Below are positions 9,354-18,656 of a stretch of DNA of 64,000 bases, piece by piece. The stretch covers positions 4,588,001 through 4,652,000 of the forward strand of contig NZ_CP080377.1 in NCBI RefSeq assembly GCF_019443505.1, written 5' to 3'. The number at the start of each line of letters is the position of its first letter. The stretch's first letter is position 1. Under the pieces are notes generated by a model. It saw only the letters and a list, made by a program, of their open reading frames with translations, had not been told where the DNA came from and did not search any database. The stretch is from Janthinobacterium sp. PAMC25594. Lineage in GTDB: Bacteria > Pseudomonadota > Gammaproteobacteria > Burkholderiales > Burkholderiaceae_D. The position numbers and the translations under genes were made by a program.

Positions 9354-10201
9354 ACGGACGTACTTTCCTGCAGCGCTGGTTCGGGCGCGGCTGGCTCTCG
9401 CTCGGTTATCTGTTCCTCTACCTGCCCATCATCGTGCTGATCGTCTTCTCGTTCAACAGCTCGCGCCAGGACATGGTGTGGAGCGGCTTTTCGCTGCGCT
9501 GGTACAGCGAGTTGATGAGCGATACGGAAATCATCTCGGGCTTCGGCCTGTCATTAAAAATCGCCTTCATGTCGGCCACCTCGTCCGTCATCCTGGGCAC
9601 GTTCGCCGCCTTCGCGCTGACCAATTACCAGCGCTTCCGTGGCCGTACCTTGTTCTCGTCCATGGTCAGCGCGCCGTTGGTGATGCCGGAAGTGATCATC
9701 GGCCTGTCGCTGCTGCTGATGCTGGTGTCCATGCAAAAGGTCTTCGGTTTCCCCGAGCGGGGCGTGCTGACCATCTGGCTGGGGCATACCTTGCTGGGCA
9801 TGGCGTATGCGGCCGTGGTGGTGCAGTCGCGCCTGCAGGAAATGAGCAAATCGCTGGCGGAAGCGGCCATGGACCTGGGCTGCCGCGCGCACCAGGTGTT
9901 CTTCCTCGTGACGCTACCGAACATCACGCAGGCATTGGCCTCGGCCTGGCTGCTGACATTTACCCTGTCGCTGGACGACGTGGTGCTGTCGGCCTTCCTT
10001 TCCGGTCCCGGTTCGACGACCATGCCGCTGGTGATCTTCTCGCGCGCGCGCCTGGGGCTCGACCCGCGCGTCAATGCCATCGCCGCACTGACGATTCTTG
10101 TCGTGACGCTCGCCGTGATCGTGTATGCCGTGCTGCTGGCGCGCGCCGAACGGCAGCGCCGCAAGCAGATGTCCGCGGCGTATTCGGCAGACCAGGAGTA
10201 A
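9350..10201 (+). CDS. potI: Putrescine ABC transporter, permease
   Basis: A 283-aa second permease with about six membrane helices and the EAA loop EAAMDLGCRAHQVFFLVTLP. The start overlaps the potH stop (ATGA). It matches PotI/PotC in size and in the TLSLDDVVLSAFLSGPG stretch characteristic of polyamine permeases. It forms the membrane channel with PotH, driven by PotG. puuC follows 30 bases downstream. Confidence 0.88.
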   Translation: MNGRTFLQRWFGRGWLSLGYLFLYLPIIVLIVFSFNSSRQDMVWSGFSLRWYSELMSDTEIISGFGLSLKIAFMSATSSVILGTFAAFALTNYQRFRGRTLFSSMVSAPLVMPEVIIGLSLLLMLVSMQKVFGFPERGVLTIWLGHTLLGMAYAAVVVQSRLQEMSKSLAEAAMDLGCRAHQVFFLVTLPNITQALASAWLLTFTLSLDDVVLSAFLSGPGSTTMPLVIFSRARLGLDPRVNAIAALTILVVTLAVIVYAVLLARAERQRRKQMSAAYSADQE

Positions 10202-10231
10202 GCTGCTCTTACACTGACACAGGAGACGACC

Positions 10232-11719
10232 ATGACGGAAAACACCAGCTGGCACGCACGGGCCGCAGAGATCAAGATCGATGGACGCGCCTTCATCAAC
10301 GGCGAGCGGGTCGCGGCCAGGTCCGGCCAGACCTTCGACAATCTGTCGCCCATCGATGGGCGTTTGCTGGGGCAGGTGGCGCGCTGCGACACCGCCGACG
10401 TGGACGCGGCCGTGCAGGCCGCGCGCGCCGCCTTTGACGACCGCCGCTGGGCAGGCAAGTCGCCCGCGCAGCGCAAGCGGATATTGATCAAGCTCGCCGA
10501 CCTGGTGCAGAAATACGGCCCCGAGCTGGCCCTGCTGGAAACCCTGGACATGGGTAAACCGATCAAGTACAGCCAGAGCGTGGACGTGGGCGCCACGGCC
10601 AATTGCCTGCGCTGGTATGGCGAGGCGATCGACAAGGTCTACGATGAAATCGCCCCGACCCCGGCCAACAGCCTGGCCCTGATCACGCGCGAACCGGTCG
10701 GCGTCGTCGCCGCCATCGTGCCGTGGAATTACCCGATGATCATGGCCGCCTGGAAGATCGCGCCCGCCCTCGCGGCCGGCAACAGCGTGATATTGAAACC
10801 GTCGGAAAAATCGCCGTTGACGGCGCTGCGCCTGGCCGACATCGCACTGGAGGCGGGCGTGCCGGCGGGCGTCTTCAACGTGTTGCCAGGCTACGGCAAT
10901 GAGGCCGGCGCCGCGCTGGCGCTGCACATGGATGTCGATTGCATCGGCTTTACGGGTTCCACGCGCACAGGGAAATTGATCGTGCAGATGGCGGGGCAGT
11001 CGAACCTGAAACGGGCGTGGACGGAACTGGGCGGCAAGTCCGCCAACATCGTTTGCGCCGATTGCCCGGACCTGGACAAGGCCGTGGCGGCCGCCGTCGG
11101 CTCCATCTTTTTCAACCAGGGCGAAAGCTGCAACGCGCCATCGCGGCTGTTCGTGGAAGAGTCGATCAAGGAAGAATTTGTCGCCAGGGCATTGGCCATG
11201 CTGCCCCGCTTCCAGCCCGGCGACCCGCTCGATGAAGCCACCGTCATGGGCGCCATCGTCGACGCCACGCAGATGAACACGGTGATGGGCTATATCGCGG
11301 CCGGCAAGCAGGAAGGCGCACAGCTGCTCGGTGGCGGCGAGGCCGTGCGCCTTGATACGGGCGGCTATTACGTGCAGCCGACCATCTTCGGCGTGGACGC
11401 CGGCATGACGATCACGCGCGAAGAGATCTTCGGCCCCGTGCTGTCCGTGCTGGGCTTTACGGATATCGCCGAAGCCATCGAACAGGCCAACGCCACGCCG
11501 TACGGCTTGCAGGCGGCCGTATGGACCTCCGACATCACCAAGGCCATCCAGACGGCGCGTGCCCTGCGCGCGGGCACCGTGCACGTCAACCAGTACGACG
11601 GCGACGACATCACCGTGCCGTTCGGCGGCTACAAACAGTCGGGCAACGGGCGCGACAAGTCATTGCACGCACTGGACAAGTACACGGAATTGAAGACGAC
11701 GTGGATACAGGTGGGGTAG
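10232..11719 (+). CDS. puuC: Aldehyde dehydrogenase, probable gamma-glutamyl-gamma-aminobutyraldehyde dehydrogenase
   Basis: A 495-aa NAD(P)-dependent aldehyde dehydrogenase of usual family length. Catalytic Cys300 lies in FFNQGESCNAPSR, the general base Glu265 in WTELGGKS, and Asn166 in VPWNYP. The position at the end of a putrescine uptake and degradation cluster makes PuuC the best call: oxidation of gamma-glutamyl-aminobutyraldehyde, or of 4-aminobutanal from the SpuC-type route. AGGAGACGACC precedes the start. The paired repeat element at 11736-11845 follows. Confidence 0.87.
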   Translation: MTENTSWHARAAEIKIDGRAFINGERVAARSGQTFDNLSPIDGRLLGQVARCDTADVDAAVQAARAAFDDRRWAGKSPAQRKRILIKLADLVQKYGPELALLETLDMGKPIKYSQSVDVGATANCLRWYGEAIDKVYDEIAPTPANSLALITREPVGVVAAIVPWNYPMIMAAWKIAPALAAGNSVILKPSEKSPLTALRLADIALEAGVPAGVFNVLPGYGNEAGAALALHMDVDCIGFTGSTRTGKLIVQMAGQSNLKRAWTELGGKSANIVCADCPDLDKAVAAAVGSIFFNQGESCNAPSRLFVEESIKEEFVARALAMLPRFQPGDPLDEATVMGAIVDATQMNTVMGYIAAGKQEGAQLLGGGEAVRLDTGGYYVQPTIFGVDAGMTITREEIFGPVLSVLGFTDIAEAIEQANATPYGLQAAVWTSDITKAIQTARALRAGTVHVNQYDGDDITVPFGGYKQSGNGRDKSLHALDKYTELKTTWIQVG

Positions 11720-11735
11720 GGAGTTGCGCCTGTGG

Positions 11736-11845
11736 TGTTGTCGGATTACGGCCTGCGGCCTCGGCGGCCCCGCCTAATCCGACCTACCCGACCTATAGCG
11801 TGGATGGTTTCGTAGGTCGGCTTAGCGCGCAGCGCGTAAGCCGAC
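11736..11845. repeat. Pair of dispersed palindromic repeats (REP-like), tail to tail
   Basis: Two copies of one palindromic element. Copy A (11736-11786) reads TGTTGTCGGATTACG, a GC-rich core, then CTAATCCGACCTAC. Copy B (11812-11845) is the reverse orientation and has covarying arms: GTCGGCTTA pairs with TAAGCCGAC. The same element occurs as another pair at 28761-28860. The pair fills the gap between the convergent puuC and panB genes. Such elements are typically non-coding and mobilised by a transposase encoded elsewhere. Confidence 0.75.
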
Positions 11846-11866
11846 TTGGACGTAAAACACACTACA

Positions 11867-12742
11867 TCAGAAGCAGTGTTCCAGCGCCGGGAAGCTGCCA
11901 TCCTTGACGGCTTTGACGTAGCCGGTGACGGCGTCGTCGATGCTGGCCGCGCCTTCCATGAAGTTGCGCACGAAGCGCGCCTTGCGGCCTGGGAAGACGC
12001 CCAGCATGTCGTGCATGACGAGCACCTGGCCCGAGCAGTCGGGACCTGCGCCGATGCCGATGGTGGGGATCGTCAGCATGTCGGTCACTTCCTTGCCCAG
12101 CTGCGATGGCACGGCTTCCATCAGCACGATGGCGGCGCCCGCGTTTTGCAGCGCCAGCGCGTCGTTTTTCAGTTCGGCGGCGCTTTCCGTGCTCTTGCCC
12201 TGTACTTTATAGCCGCCCAGCTGATGCACGAATTGCGGCGTCAGGCCGATGTGGGCGCAGATGGGGATGCCGCGCTCGGTGAGGAAACGGACGGTCTCGG
12301 CCAGCCAGGCGCCGCCTTCGATCTTGATCATGTGCGCGCCAGCCTGCATCAGGATGACGGCATTGGCGTAAGCCGTTTCAGGCGTGCCGTACGCGCCGAA
12401 CGGCAGGTCGGACAGGATCATGGCCGACTTGCTGCCGCGCGCCACGGAAGCCGTGTGGTAAGCCAGTTCGGCCACGGTGACGGGCAGGGTGGAGTTGAGG
12501 CCGTTGCAGACCATGCCGAGCGAATCGCCGATCAGCAGGATCTCCACGCCGCAGCGGTCCATCAGCGACGCGAAGCTGGCGTCATAGCAGGTCAGCATGG
12601 TGATCTTTTCGCCGGCGGCGCGCAGCGTGGCCAGGGTATGGATGGTCACGGCCTTGTTGGCGACAGGCTTGGATGGCGCCGGCGCCGGTGTGGCGGCCTT
12701 GTCTTTTGCGGCCAGATCTGTTCCTTGCAAATAAGCGGACAT
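11867..12742 (-). CDS. panB: 3-methyl-2-oxobutanoate hydroxymethyltransferase
   Basis: A 291-aa enzyme of pantothenate synthesis: it transfers a hydroxymethyl group from 5,10-methylene-tetrahydrofolate to 2-oxoisovalerate to give ketopantoate. TIM-barrel family motifs are clear: [23 protein letters not shown] with the metal-binding Asp, the IKIEGG lysine/glutamate site, and the [22 protein letters not shown] signature region. An Ala/Pro/Lys-rich N-terminal tail of about 28 residues precedes the catalytic domain. folK lies 108 bases upstream on the same strand. I see no panC here. Confidence 0.95.
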   Translation of the reverse strand: MSAYLQGTDLAAKDKAATPAPAPSKPVANKAVTIHTLATLRAAGEKITMLTCYDASFASLMDRCGVEILLIGDSLGMVCNGLNSTLPVTVAELAYHTASVARGSKSAMILSDLPFGAYGTPETAYANAVILMQAGAHMIKIEGGAWLAETVRFLTERGIPICAHIGLTPQFVHQLGGYKVQGKSTESAAELKNDALALQNAGAAIVLMEAVPSQLGKEVTDMLTIPTIGIGAGPDCSGQVLVMHDMLGVFPGRKARFVRNFMEGAASIDDAVTGYVKAVKDGSFPALEHCF

Positions 12743-12850
12743 AGGTATTCTCTAGAGTGAAAGGGGGGTGATGCTATTGCGACGCCGCTAGTGTAGTACT
12801 TTATATGGCGGCGTGCAGGGGCGGCATTGTAGAGCAATGCCGCGTGGCGC

Positions 12851-13327
12851 TCACAGCTGGCTGATAGCCTGGTCAGCGACGCTTGCCAGGTAGTCCTGCG
12901 CTGCCCCGAGGCCGGGCACGACGACGGCGGGCGCCAGTTCGAGCAGCGGCACCAGCACGAAGGCGCGCTCGGTGATGCGTGGATGCGGCACCGTCAGGCT
13001 GGCGCTGGCGATGCGTTCATCGCCGTACAGCAGCAAGTCCAGGTCCAGCGTGCGCGGGGCGTTGCGGTAAGGCCGCTCGCGCCCGTGCGCCGCCTCGATG
13101 GCGTGCAGCGCCAGCAGCAGCTCTTCGGCCGGCAGGGTGGTCGTGATGCGCGCCACGGCGTTGATGTAGTCGTCACCGCTCGAATCGATGGGCGCCGTGC
13201 GGTAGCTGGACGAGGCGTCCAGCAAGCTGGCGCCGGGCAGGCGCGCCAGGCGCGCAAGCGCATCCTGTACATTCGCGCGCGCGTCGCCCAGGTTGGCACC
13301 GATACCGATGTAAGCAGTGACGACCAT
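12851..13327 (-). CDS. folK: 2-amino-4-hydroxy-6-hydroxymethyldihydropteridine pyrophosphokinase
   Basis: A 158-aa folate-pathway enzyme (HPPK) that moves pyrophosphate from ATP to 6-hydroxymethyl-7,8-dihydropterin. It begins AYIGIGANLGD and has the RTLDLDLLLYGDE signature with the catalytic Asp pair, followed by VPHPRITERAFVLVPL. Its ATG overlaps the pcnB stop by one base (TAATG), so folK is translationally coupled to pcnB, a gene order common in proteobacteria. Confidence 0.95.
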   Translation of the reverse strand: MVVTAYIGIGANLGDARANVQDALARLARLPGASLLDASSSYRTAPIDSSGDDYINAVARITTTLPAEELLLALHAIEAAHGRERPYRNAPRTLDLDLLLYGDERIASASLTVPHPRITERAFVLVPLLELAPAVVVPGLGAAQDYLASVADQAISQL

Positions 13328-14700
13328 TATTCGTCGCTGCTGCTGCCGGTGGTCGAGCCGCCTGTACCCGTCTTGCTGCGCGTGCTGCGGCGTGGCGGGC
13401 GCTTCTTCTTGACGGCGCCAGGCGCGGCATTCGCGCTGACGAGCAGCGCTTCGCGCGTTTCCTCGTCGCCCTCATAAAAGGCGGTCCACCACTCGCCGAT
13501 CTCCATGTCGATCTCGCCCGAGGCGCAGCGCAGCAGCAGGAAGTCGTAGCCGGCGCGGAAGCGCAGGTGTTCCAGCAGTTTATGCGGCGCCTTGCCGACT
13601 CTGCGCTCGAAGCGCGGCTGCATCGACCAGATGTCGCGCATGTCCGAGCCGATCTTGCGCTGCAGGGCCAGTTTTTCCGTCTGCGAATCGAGCACGTCGT
13701 CGGCCGCCAGGTGCAGCGCGGGGATGGTCGACTCGCCAGCGGCGCGGTAGGCCGTCCATTTTTCCAGCACCTGGTGCCACAGCAGCGAGGCAAACAGGAA
13801 GCCTGGCGAGACGGTCTTGCCGGCGGCGATGCGTTGATCCGTGGCGTCCAGCGCCAGGGTGACGAATTTCGCGCCCAGCGGCTGCTCCAGCACCACATCG
13901 AGCAGCGGCAGCAAGCCGTGGTGCAAGCCTTCCTTGCGCAACTGCTGCAGGCAGGCCAGTGCGTGGCCGCTCATCAGCAGTTTCAGCATCTCGTCGAACA
14001 CGCGTGGCGCGGGCACATTGTTGATCAGCGGCGCCATGATGGGAATCGGCGCGGCCGTGTGCGGCTCGATAGTGAATTTCAGCTTGGCGGCGAAGCGCAC
14101 CACGCGCAGCATGCGCACGGGGTCTTCGCGGTAGCGTTCTTCGGGCTTGCCGATCATGCGCAAGGTCTGGGCGCGGATATCTTCCACGCCGCCGTGGTAA
14201 TCGAGCACTTCCTGCGTGGCCGGGTTGTAGTACATGGCGTTGATGGTGAAGTCGCGGCGCAGCGCATCTTCGTGCTGCAAGCCGAAGGTGTTGTCGCGCA
14301 GGACGCGGCCATGTTCATCCTTGGGCGCGGAGTCGGCGCCGGCGCCGCGGAAGGTCGTCACTTCCAGCAAATCCTGGCCGAACATCACGTGCACGATCTG
14401 GAAGCGCTTGCCGATGATGAAGGCGCGGCGGAACAATCGCTTGACCTGTTCCGGCGTGGCGTTGGTGGCGATGTCGAAGTCCTTGGGTTTGACGCCCAGC
14501 AGCAGGTCGCGCACTGCGCCGCCGACGACAAAGGCCTCGAAGCCCGCTTCCTGCAGGCTGCTGGTGACGCGGATGGCATTCGACGACACCAGTTTCGGGT
14601 CGATTCCGTGTTGCGCGGGACCGAACACGATGGGTGTCGTGGTGTCGCGCGCTGCCTCTTTTTTAACGCCGAGGATCTTGCGGATGAATTTTTTAATCAT
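13327..14700 (-). CDS. pcnB: Poly(A) polymerase I
   Basis: A 457-aa nucleotidyltransferase that adds 3' poly(A) tails to RNA and promotes decay. The class II nucleotidyltransferase core shows VVGGAVRDLLLG (about 58-69) and the catalytic aspartates Asp74 and Asp76 in PKDFDIAT. The RNA-binding domain includes RYREDPVRMLRVVRFAAKL. The C-terminal 30 residues are rich in Lys, Arg, Ser and Gly, as in other PcnB tails. The related CCA-adding enzyme is less likely given this tail and the coupling to folK. Its start overlaps the HAD gene stop by 8 bases. Confidence 0.93.
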   Translation of the reverse strand: MIKKFIRKILGVKKEAARDTTTPIVFGPAQHGIDPKLVSSNAIRVTSSLQEAGFEAFVVGGAVRDLLLGVKPKDFDIATNATPEQVKRLFRRAFIIGKRFQIVHVMFGQDLLEVTTFRGAGADSAPKDEHGRVLRDNTFGLQHEDALRRDFTINAMYYNPATQEVLDYHGGVEDIRAQTLRMIGKPEERYREDPVRMLRVVRFAAKLKFTIEPHTAAPIPIMAPLINNVPAPRVFDEMLKLLMSGHALACLQQLRKEGLHHGLLPLLDVVLEQPLGAKFVTLALDATDQRIAAGKTVSPGFLFASLLWHQVLEKWTAYRAAGESTIPALHLAADDVLDSQTEKLALQRKIGSDMRDIWSMQPRFERRVGKAPHKLLEHLRFRAGYDFLLLRCASGEIDMEIGEWWTAFYEGDEETREALLVSANAAPGAVKKKRPPRRSTRSKTGTGGSTTGSSSDE

Positions 14701-15367
14701 TGAATAAGTGGAGTGATGGCCAGCCGTGGAGGGATGCGTGTGCGCTCAAAGCGGTGTTGGGATTGGTCGCGACAGGGTGGGTCACGACCGACAGCAAGGG
14801 AATGTCGTTGTGGGAATCGCTGTAAAAATAGCTGCGCTCGAACTGCCCCAGTTCCTTACCCATCTTTTCCAGCCAGGCGTGGGTGTGGGTCAGCTTGCCC
14901 GCGCCGAGGGTCGGCGTGCCCAGCAGCTTGCCCGTGACGTTGCCTGCAGCGTCATATTCGGGCATGGCGGCCAGCAGGTGCTCGACGCCCAGCGCATCGG
15001 CGATGGGTTTGGTGATGAAATGGTTGGTGGCCGTGACGATCGCCAGCAAATCGCCCGCATCCTGGTGCTGCTTGAGCAGGGCCACGACTTCGGGGCGGAT
15101 GGACGGCAAGACCACTTCGGCCATGAATTGCCGGTGCAGCGCTTCCAGGCGTTCGCGCGGAAACTGCGCCAGTGTGCCCAGCGAGAATTCCAGGTATTCC
15201 ACCGGGTCCAGGGTGCCGGCCTGGTACTGCGCGAAAAATTCGTCGTTGCGACGGGTGAATTCGGCGGCGTCCACGGCACCGATGCGTACCAGGAATTCGC
15301 CCCACTCGTGATCCGAGTCGATGGGCAGCAGTGTGTGGTCGAGGTCAAACAGGGCCAGATTCATCAT
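14693..15367 (-). CDS. HAD-IB family phosphatase (SerB-like)
   Basis: A 224-aa haloacid-dehalogenase phosphatase. Motif I is LALFDLDHTLLPIDSD near the N-terminus, motif II LAIVTATNHFITKP at about residues 113-126, and motif III YFYSDSHNDIPLL near 181-193. It is the HAD-IB type often annotated as a histidinol-phosphatase- or phosphoserine-phosphatase-like hydrolase; the substrate is unproven. Two ATG codons in tandem (15367 and 15364) are possible starts, both overlapping the hda stop. The gene is coupled between hda and pcnB. Confidence 0.85.
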   Translation of the reverse strand: MMNLALFDLDHTLLPIDSDHEWGEFLVRIGAVDAAEFTRRNDEFFAQYQAGTLDPVEYLEFSLGTLAQFPRERLEALHRQFMAEVVLPSIRPEVVALLKQHQDAGDLLAIVTATNHFITKPIADALGVEHLLAAMPEYDAAGNVTGKLLGTPTLGAGKLTHTHAWLEKMGKELGQFERSYFYSDSHNDIPLLSVVTHPVATNPNTALSAHASLHGWPSLHLFND

Positions 15368-16032
15368 TCTTTCGCTTCCGCCTGCAGCAACTCGCGCAAC
15401 AATGGCAAGGTGATCGGGCGTTGGGTTTCAAGGGAGTAGAGGTCGAGAGAGTCCAGCATCGTCGACAGCGAACGCATGTCGCGCCGGAAATGGGACAGCA
15501 GATAGGGTAACACGCCCGGCGACAAGGTCAAGCCGCGGGTGGTGGCCGCCTGGGTCAGGGCGGCGATTTTTTCATCGTCGGTCAAGCCGTGGATCTGATA
15601 GATCAGGCCCCAGCCCATGCGCGTGCGCAAGTCTTCGCGCACGGGCAGCACGGCCGGTGGCACGGCGCCGCTGCACACCATGTAGGCCTTGTTGGCGCGG
15701 ATTTCATTGAACAGGGCAAAGGCGTCGATCTGCGCCAGCGGCGACAGTTTTTCGCAGTCGTCGAGCAGGTACAGGTCGACGTCAGGCGAATACACGAATT
15801 CGGACTCGATCGAGAACGGCGAAATGTAGCGAGCGCGCTCGGTGCTGGCCAGGGCCTTGAGCAGATGGCTCTTGCCGGCGGCCAGTTCGCCCCACAGGTA
15901 GGCAAAATGTTCGCGCGACGTGCGCGCGGCGAACTGGCGCATCAGCTGCGCCACTTCGGCATTCTGTCCCACCTCGAAGGTATCGAGGCTGTGCGCCTGG
16001 TCTGTGCCTAAATCGAGCACCAGTTGTTTCAT
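15364..16032 (-). CDS. hda: DnaA regulatory inactivator Hda
   Basis: A 222-aa DnaA-like AAA+ protein lacking the DNA-binding domain IV. It shows a Walker A-like YLWGELAAGKSHLLKAL (about 46-62), Walker B LYLLDDCEKL, and sensor regions LSTMLDSLDLYS near the end. Near the N-terminus, MKQLVLDLG is a typical clamp-binding QL(D/S)LG-like motif, used to dock on the DNA polymerase sliding clamp and stimulate DnaA-ATP hydrolysis. Neighbours (AI-2E transporter upstream, HAD and pcnB downstream) match the conserved betaproteobacterial order. Confidence 0.92.
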   Translation of the reverse strand: MKQLVLDLGTDQAHSLDTFEVGQNAEVAQLMRQFAARTSREHFAYLWGELAAGKSHLLKALASTERARYISPFSIESEFVYSPDVDLYLLDDCEKLSPLAQIDAFALFNEIRANKAYMVCSGAVPPAVLPVREDLRTRMGWGLIYQIHGLTDDEKIAALTQAATTRGLTLSPGVLPYLLSHFRRDMRSLSTMLDSLDLYSLETQRPITLPLLRELLQAEAKE

Positions 16033-16108
16033 GGCGTACGCCTTGTCCTGTTTTTCATTACTGCATGTGCATCGTGGTATTGCCAGGTTGATATGATATC
16101 CGCTTTTA

Positions 16109-17191
16109 CTAGGTATTATAGAAGCTGCTGGAGAGGTAGTGGCGTCTTAGATGCTTAAAAGCGACCATCAACACGGCAGAAGCGGGTAAAGCGAGCAAAA
16201 CGCCGACGAAACCGAACAGTTGTCCGAAAGCCAATAAAGCAAAAATGACGGCCAGCGGGTTCAGACCGATGCGTTCGCCCACCAGGCGCGGCGTGAGGAA
16301 AAAGCCTTCGATGACCTGGCCGCAGCCGTAGATGACGGCCACGGCGATCACGCCGCTCCAGTCGGCAAACTGCAGCAGGGCGGCGATCATGGCCAGCATC
16401 AGTCCCAGGCCGAAGCCCAGGTAGGGGATGAACACCAGCAAGCCCGTAATGATGCCGACAGGCAATGCCACCTCAAAACCGGCGATGGCCAGCGCCACCG
16501 AGTAATACGTGGCCAGCACCAGCATGACGAGCAGTTGGCCGCGCAGGTATTGCGCCAGCAGGGTATCGACTTCCTGCGCCATGCCCACCGTGCGGCCCAC
16601 CCAGCGGCGCGGCACGGCGCCGGCGATGCGTGCCAGCATCGGATGCCAGTCCAGCAACAGGTAGAACAACACCACGGGAATGAGCACCACGGTGGCCAGC
16701 CAGCCCAGCACGGCCGTGCCGCCGATGCGCGCCGAGGCCAGCACGGTGCTCCAGATTTCATCGCCACTGGTGGCCATCTGCTGACCCAGCATGCGTTTGA
16801 TGCCCGTGCCGTCGAGCCGTACCCGGATGCCCAGGTCGCGCAGTTTCGGCGCCAGGAAATCATTCGCCTTGTTCAGAAACTGCGGGATCTGCGCTTGCAG
16901 CAAGGGGATTTCCTTTTGCAATACCGGCACGACGATCAGCACCAGCGCCGTGATCGCGAGGAAAAACAACACCACGACGACCAGCACGGCCAGCGGACGG
17001 GGCACGTAAAAACGCTTGTAATGCAGGCGTTGCAAGCGGTCCACGCCGGGATTGAGCACGTAGGCGAGGATGGCGGCGGCCAGGAAGGGCGTCAGGATGG
17101 GGCCCAGGCTGACGAGCAGCAGCAAGAATGCCAGCCAGACCGCGATCCAAAATGCTGTTTGCTTCTGCTCGGCGGTGATGGCGAATGGCAT
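16109..17191 (-). CDS. AI-2E family transporter (PerM-like membrane protein)
   Basis: A 360-aa inner-membrane protein with seven or eight hydrophobic segments and the family layout: a pair of N-terminal helices, a soluble stretch at about 75-150, then a conserved C-terminal block with PVGIITGLLVFIPYLGFGLG and GFFLTPRLVGERIGLNPL. The family is named for autoinducer-2 export, but many members have other or unknown roles (PerM, ion antiport). It is divergent from purM, 188 bases away, and adjacent to hda, as in many betaproteobacteria. Confidence 0.87.
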   Translation of the reverse strand: MPFAITAEQKQTAFWIAVWLAFLLLLVSLGPILTPFLAAAILAYVLNPGVDRLQRLHYKRFYVPRPLAVLVVVVLFFLAITALVLIVVPVLQKEIPLLQAQIPQFLNKANDFLAPKLRDLGIRVRLDGTGIKRMLGQQMATSGDEIWSTVLASARIGGTAVLGWLATVVLIPVVLFYLLLDWHPMLARIAGAVPRRWVGRTVGMAQEVDTLLAQYLRGQLLVMLVLATYYSVALAIAGFEVALPVGIITGLLVFIPYLGFGLGLMLAMIAALLQFADWSGVIAVAVIYGCGQVIEGFFLTPRLVGERIGLNPLAVIFALLAFGQLFGFVGVLLALPASAVLMVAFKHLRRHYLSSSFYNT

Positions 17192-17379
17192 GTAGTTTGT
17201 GCTGTTGCGTTAAAAAAAGGCAGTTAATTACGAAATGGCGGGGCAGTTTGATAAAATAGCGACTTGATCGACCGAATTCACCCGCTGGCGTCCTGCCGCA
17301 CGATGTTGAAAAACATGCTTGCGCGCGCGTGCCGGCGGGTATCCGCCTTCTATTTTACCGCCTCCGCTGCCACCACACC

Positions 17380-18423
17380 ATGAACCAGACTTCTAATGTT
17401 TCCCTTTCCTACCGTGACGCTGGCGTCGATATCGACGCAGGCGACGCTTTAGTCGAAGCAATCAAGCCGTTTGCCAAGCGCACCCTGCGCGAAGGCGTGA
17501 TGGGCGGCCTGGGCGGTTTTGGCGCCATGTTCGAAATCAGCAAGAAGTACAAGGAACCAGTGCTGGTCTCGGGCACCGACGGCGTCGGCACCAAATTGCG
17601 CCTGGCGTTCGAACTGAACCGCCATGACACGGTCGGCATCGACCTGGTCGCCATGAGCGTCAACGATATCCTGGTGCAAGGCGCCGAACCGCTGTTCTTC
17701 CTCGACTATTTTGCCTGCGGCAAGCTGGACGTGGCCATTGCCACCGACGTCATCAAGGGCATCGCCCAGGGTTGCGAACAAGCGGGTTGCGCGCTGATCG
17801 GCGGCGAAACGGCGGAAATGCCGAGCATGTACCCGGCCGGCGAATACGACCTGGCAGGTTTTGCCGTCGGCGCCGTGGAAAAATCGAAAATCATCGACGG
17901 CACCAAGATCGCCCCGGGCGACGTGGTGCTGGGCCTGGCCTCGTCGGGCGTGCACTCGAACGGTTACTCGCTGGTGCGCAAGATCATCGAAGTGGCGAAA
18001 CCGGACCTGGAAGGCGACTTCCACGGCCGCAAGCTGGCCGACGTGCTGATGCAGCCGACGCGCATCTACGTCAAGCCGCTGCTGGCGCTGATGGACGCCA
18101 TGGAAGTCAAAGGCATGGTGCACATCACCGGTGGCGGCCTGGTGGAAAACATCCCGCGCGTGCTGCAGCCTGGCCTGGTGGCCGAGCTGGACTCGAAGGC
18201 ATGGACCATGCCGCCGCTGTTCACGTGGCTGCAACAGCATGGCGGCGTGGCTGACGCCGAAATGCACCGCGTCTTCAACTGCGGCATCGGCATGACCGTC
18301 ATCGTCTCGCAGGAAAACGCGGACGCCGCCATCGCGCAATTGCAAGCGGCCGGCGAAAGCGTTTCGCGCATCGGCACCATCCGCGCGCGTAACGGCGACG
18401 AGCATCAAACCATCGTTATCTGA
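17380..18423 (+). CDS. purM: Phosphoribosylformylglycinamidine cyclo-ligase (AIR synthetase)
   Basis: A 347-aa enzyme catalysing the fifth step of purine synthesis, FGAM + ATP to AIR. Family motifs: [14 protein letters not shown] at the start, [15 protein letters not shown] (ATP site), [32 protein letters not shown] and [15 protein letters not shown]. The frame is open 17 codons upstream, but the ATG at 17380 gives the normal family N-terminus. It is monocistronic and ends at an inverted-repeat region and terminator before the mobile-element remnants. Confidence 0.95.
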   Translation: MNQTSNVSLSYRDAGVDIDAGDALVEAIKPFAKRTLREGVMGGLGGFGAMFEISKKYKEPVLVSGTDGVGTKLRLAFELNRHDTVGIDLVAMSVNDILVQGAEPLFFLDYFACGKLDVAIATDVIKGIAQGCEQAGCALIGGETAEMPSMYPAGEYDLAGFAVGAVEKSKIIDGTKIAPGDVVLGLASSGVHSNGYSLVRKIIEVAKPDLEGDFHGRKLADVLMQPTRIYVKPLLALMDAMEVKGMVHITGGGLVENIPRVLQPGLVAELDSKAWTMPPLFTWLQQHGGVADAEMHRVFNCGIGMTVIVSQENADAAIAQLQAAGESVSRIGTIRARNGDEHQTIVI

Positions 18424-18436
18424 TTGCACCTGACCA

Positions 18437-18540
18437 AACCTACTGCGCGGCGCGCTTTGCGGCCTGCGATGCTCACCGTACTAGAGTACGGTTGCGCTTC
18501 TTAGCCACAAATCACTGGCGCTCGCTACGGTGTTGTCAGG
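18437..18540. repeat. Intergenic element with a short palindrome after purM
   Basis: A roughly 100-base GC-rich non-coding block centred on the 16-base palindrome CCGTACTAGAGTACGG (18476-18491). I recall similar blocks between genes in related genera, but only one copy is in this window, so its repeat status is an inference. Confidence 0.4.
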
Positions 18541-18562
18541 CGCTGTGACGTTGTTGAAAAAG

Positions 18563-18597
18563 AAAAAAGCAGGCCTCTTTGAGAGCCTGCTTTTTTA
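18563..18597. terminator. Intrinsic terminator downstream of purM
   Basis: AAAAAAGCAGGC (18563-18574) pairs with GCCTGCTTTTTT (18585-18596) around a 10-base loop, giving a strong stem flanked by an A-run and a T-run. It can terminate purM and also transcription coming from the right. Confidence 0.8.
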
Positions 18598-18656
18598 CGC
18601 CTATGACACATCCTGGAATAAGTTGACACTTTTTCGATGCAGAGAAGGAGTGTCAA

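Noticed and set aside
9914..11584. Long minus-strand frame opposite potI and puuC
   Set aside because: Low-complexity composition of a codon-position shadow; puuC on the other strand has all catalytic residues.
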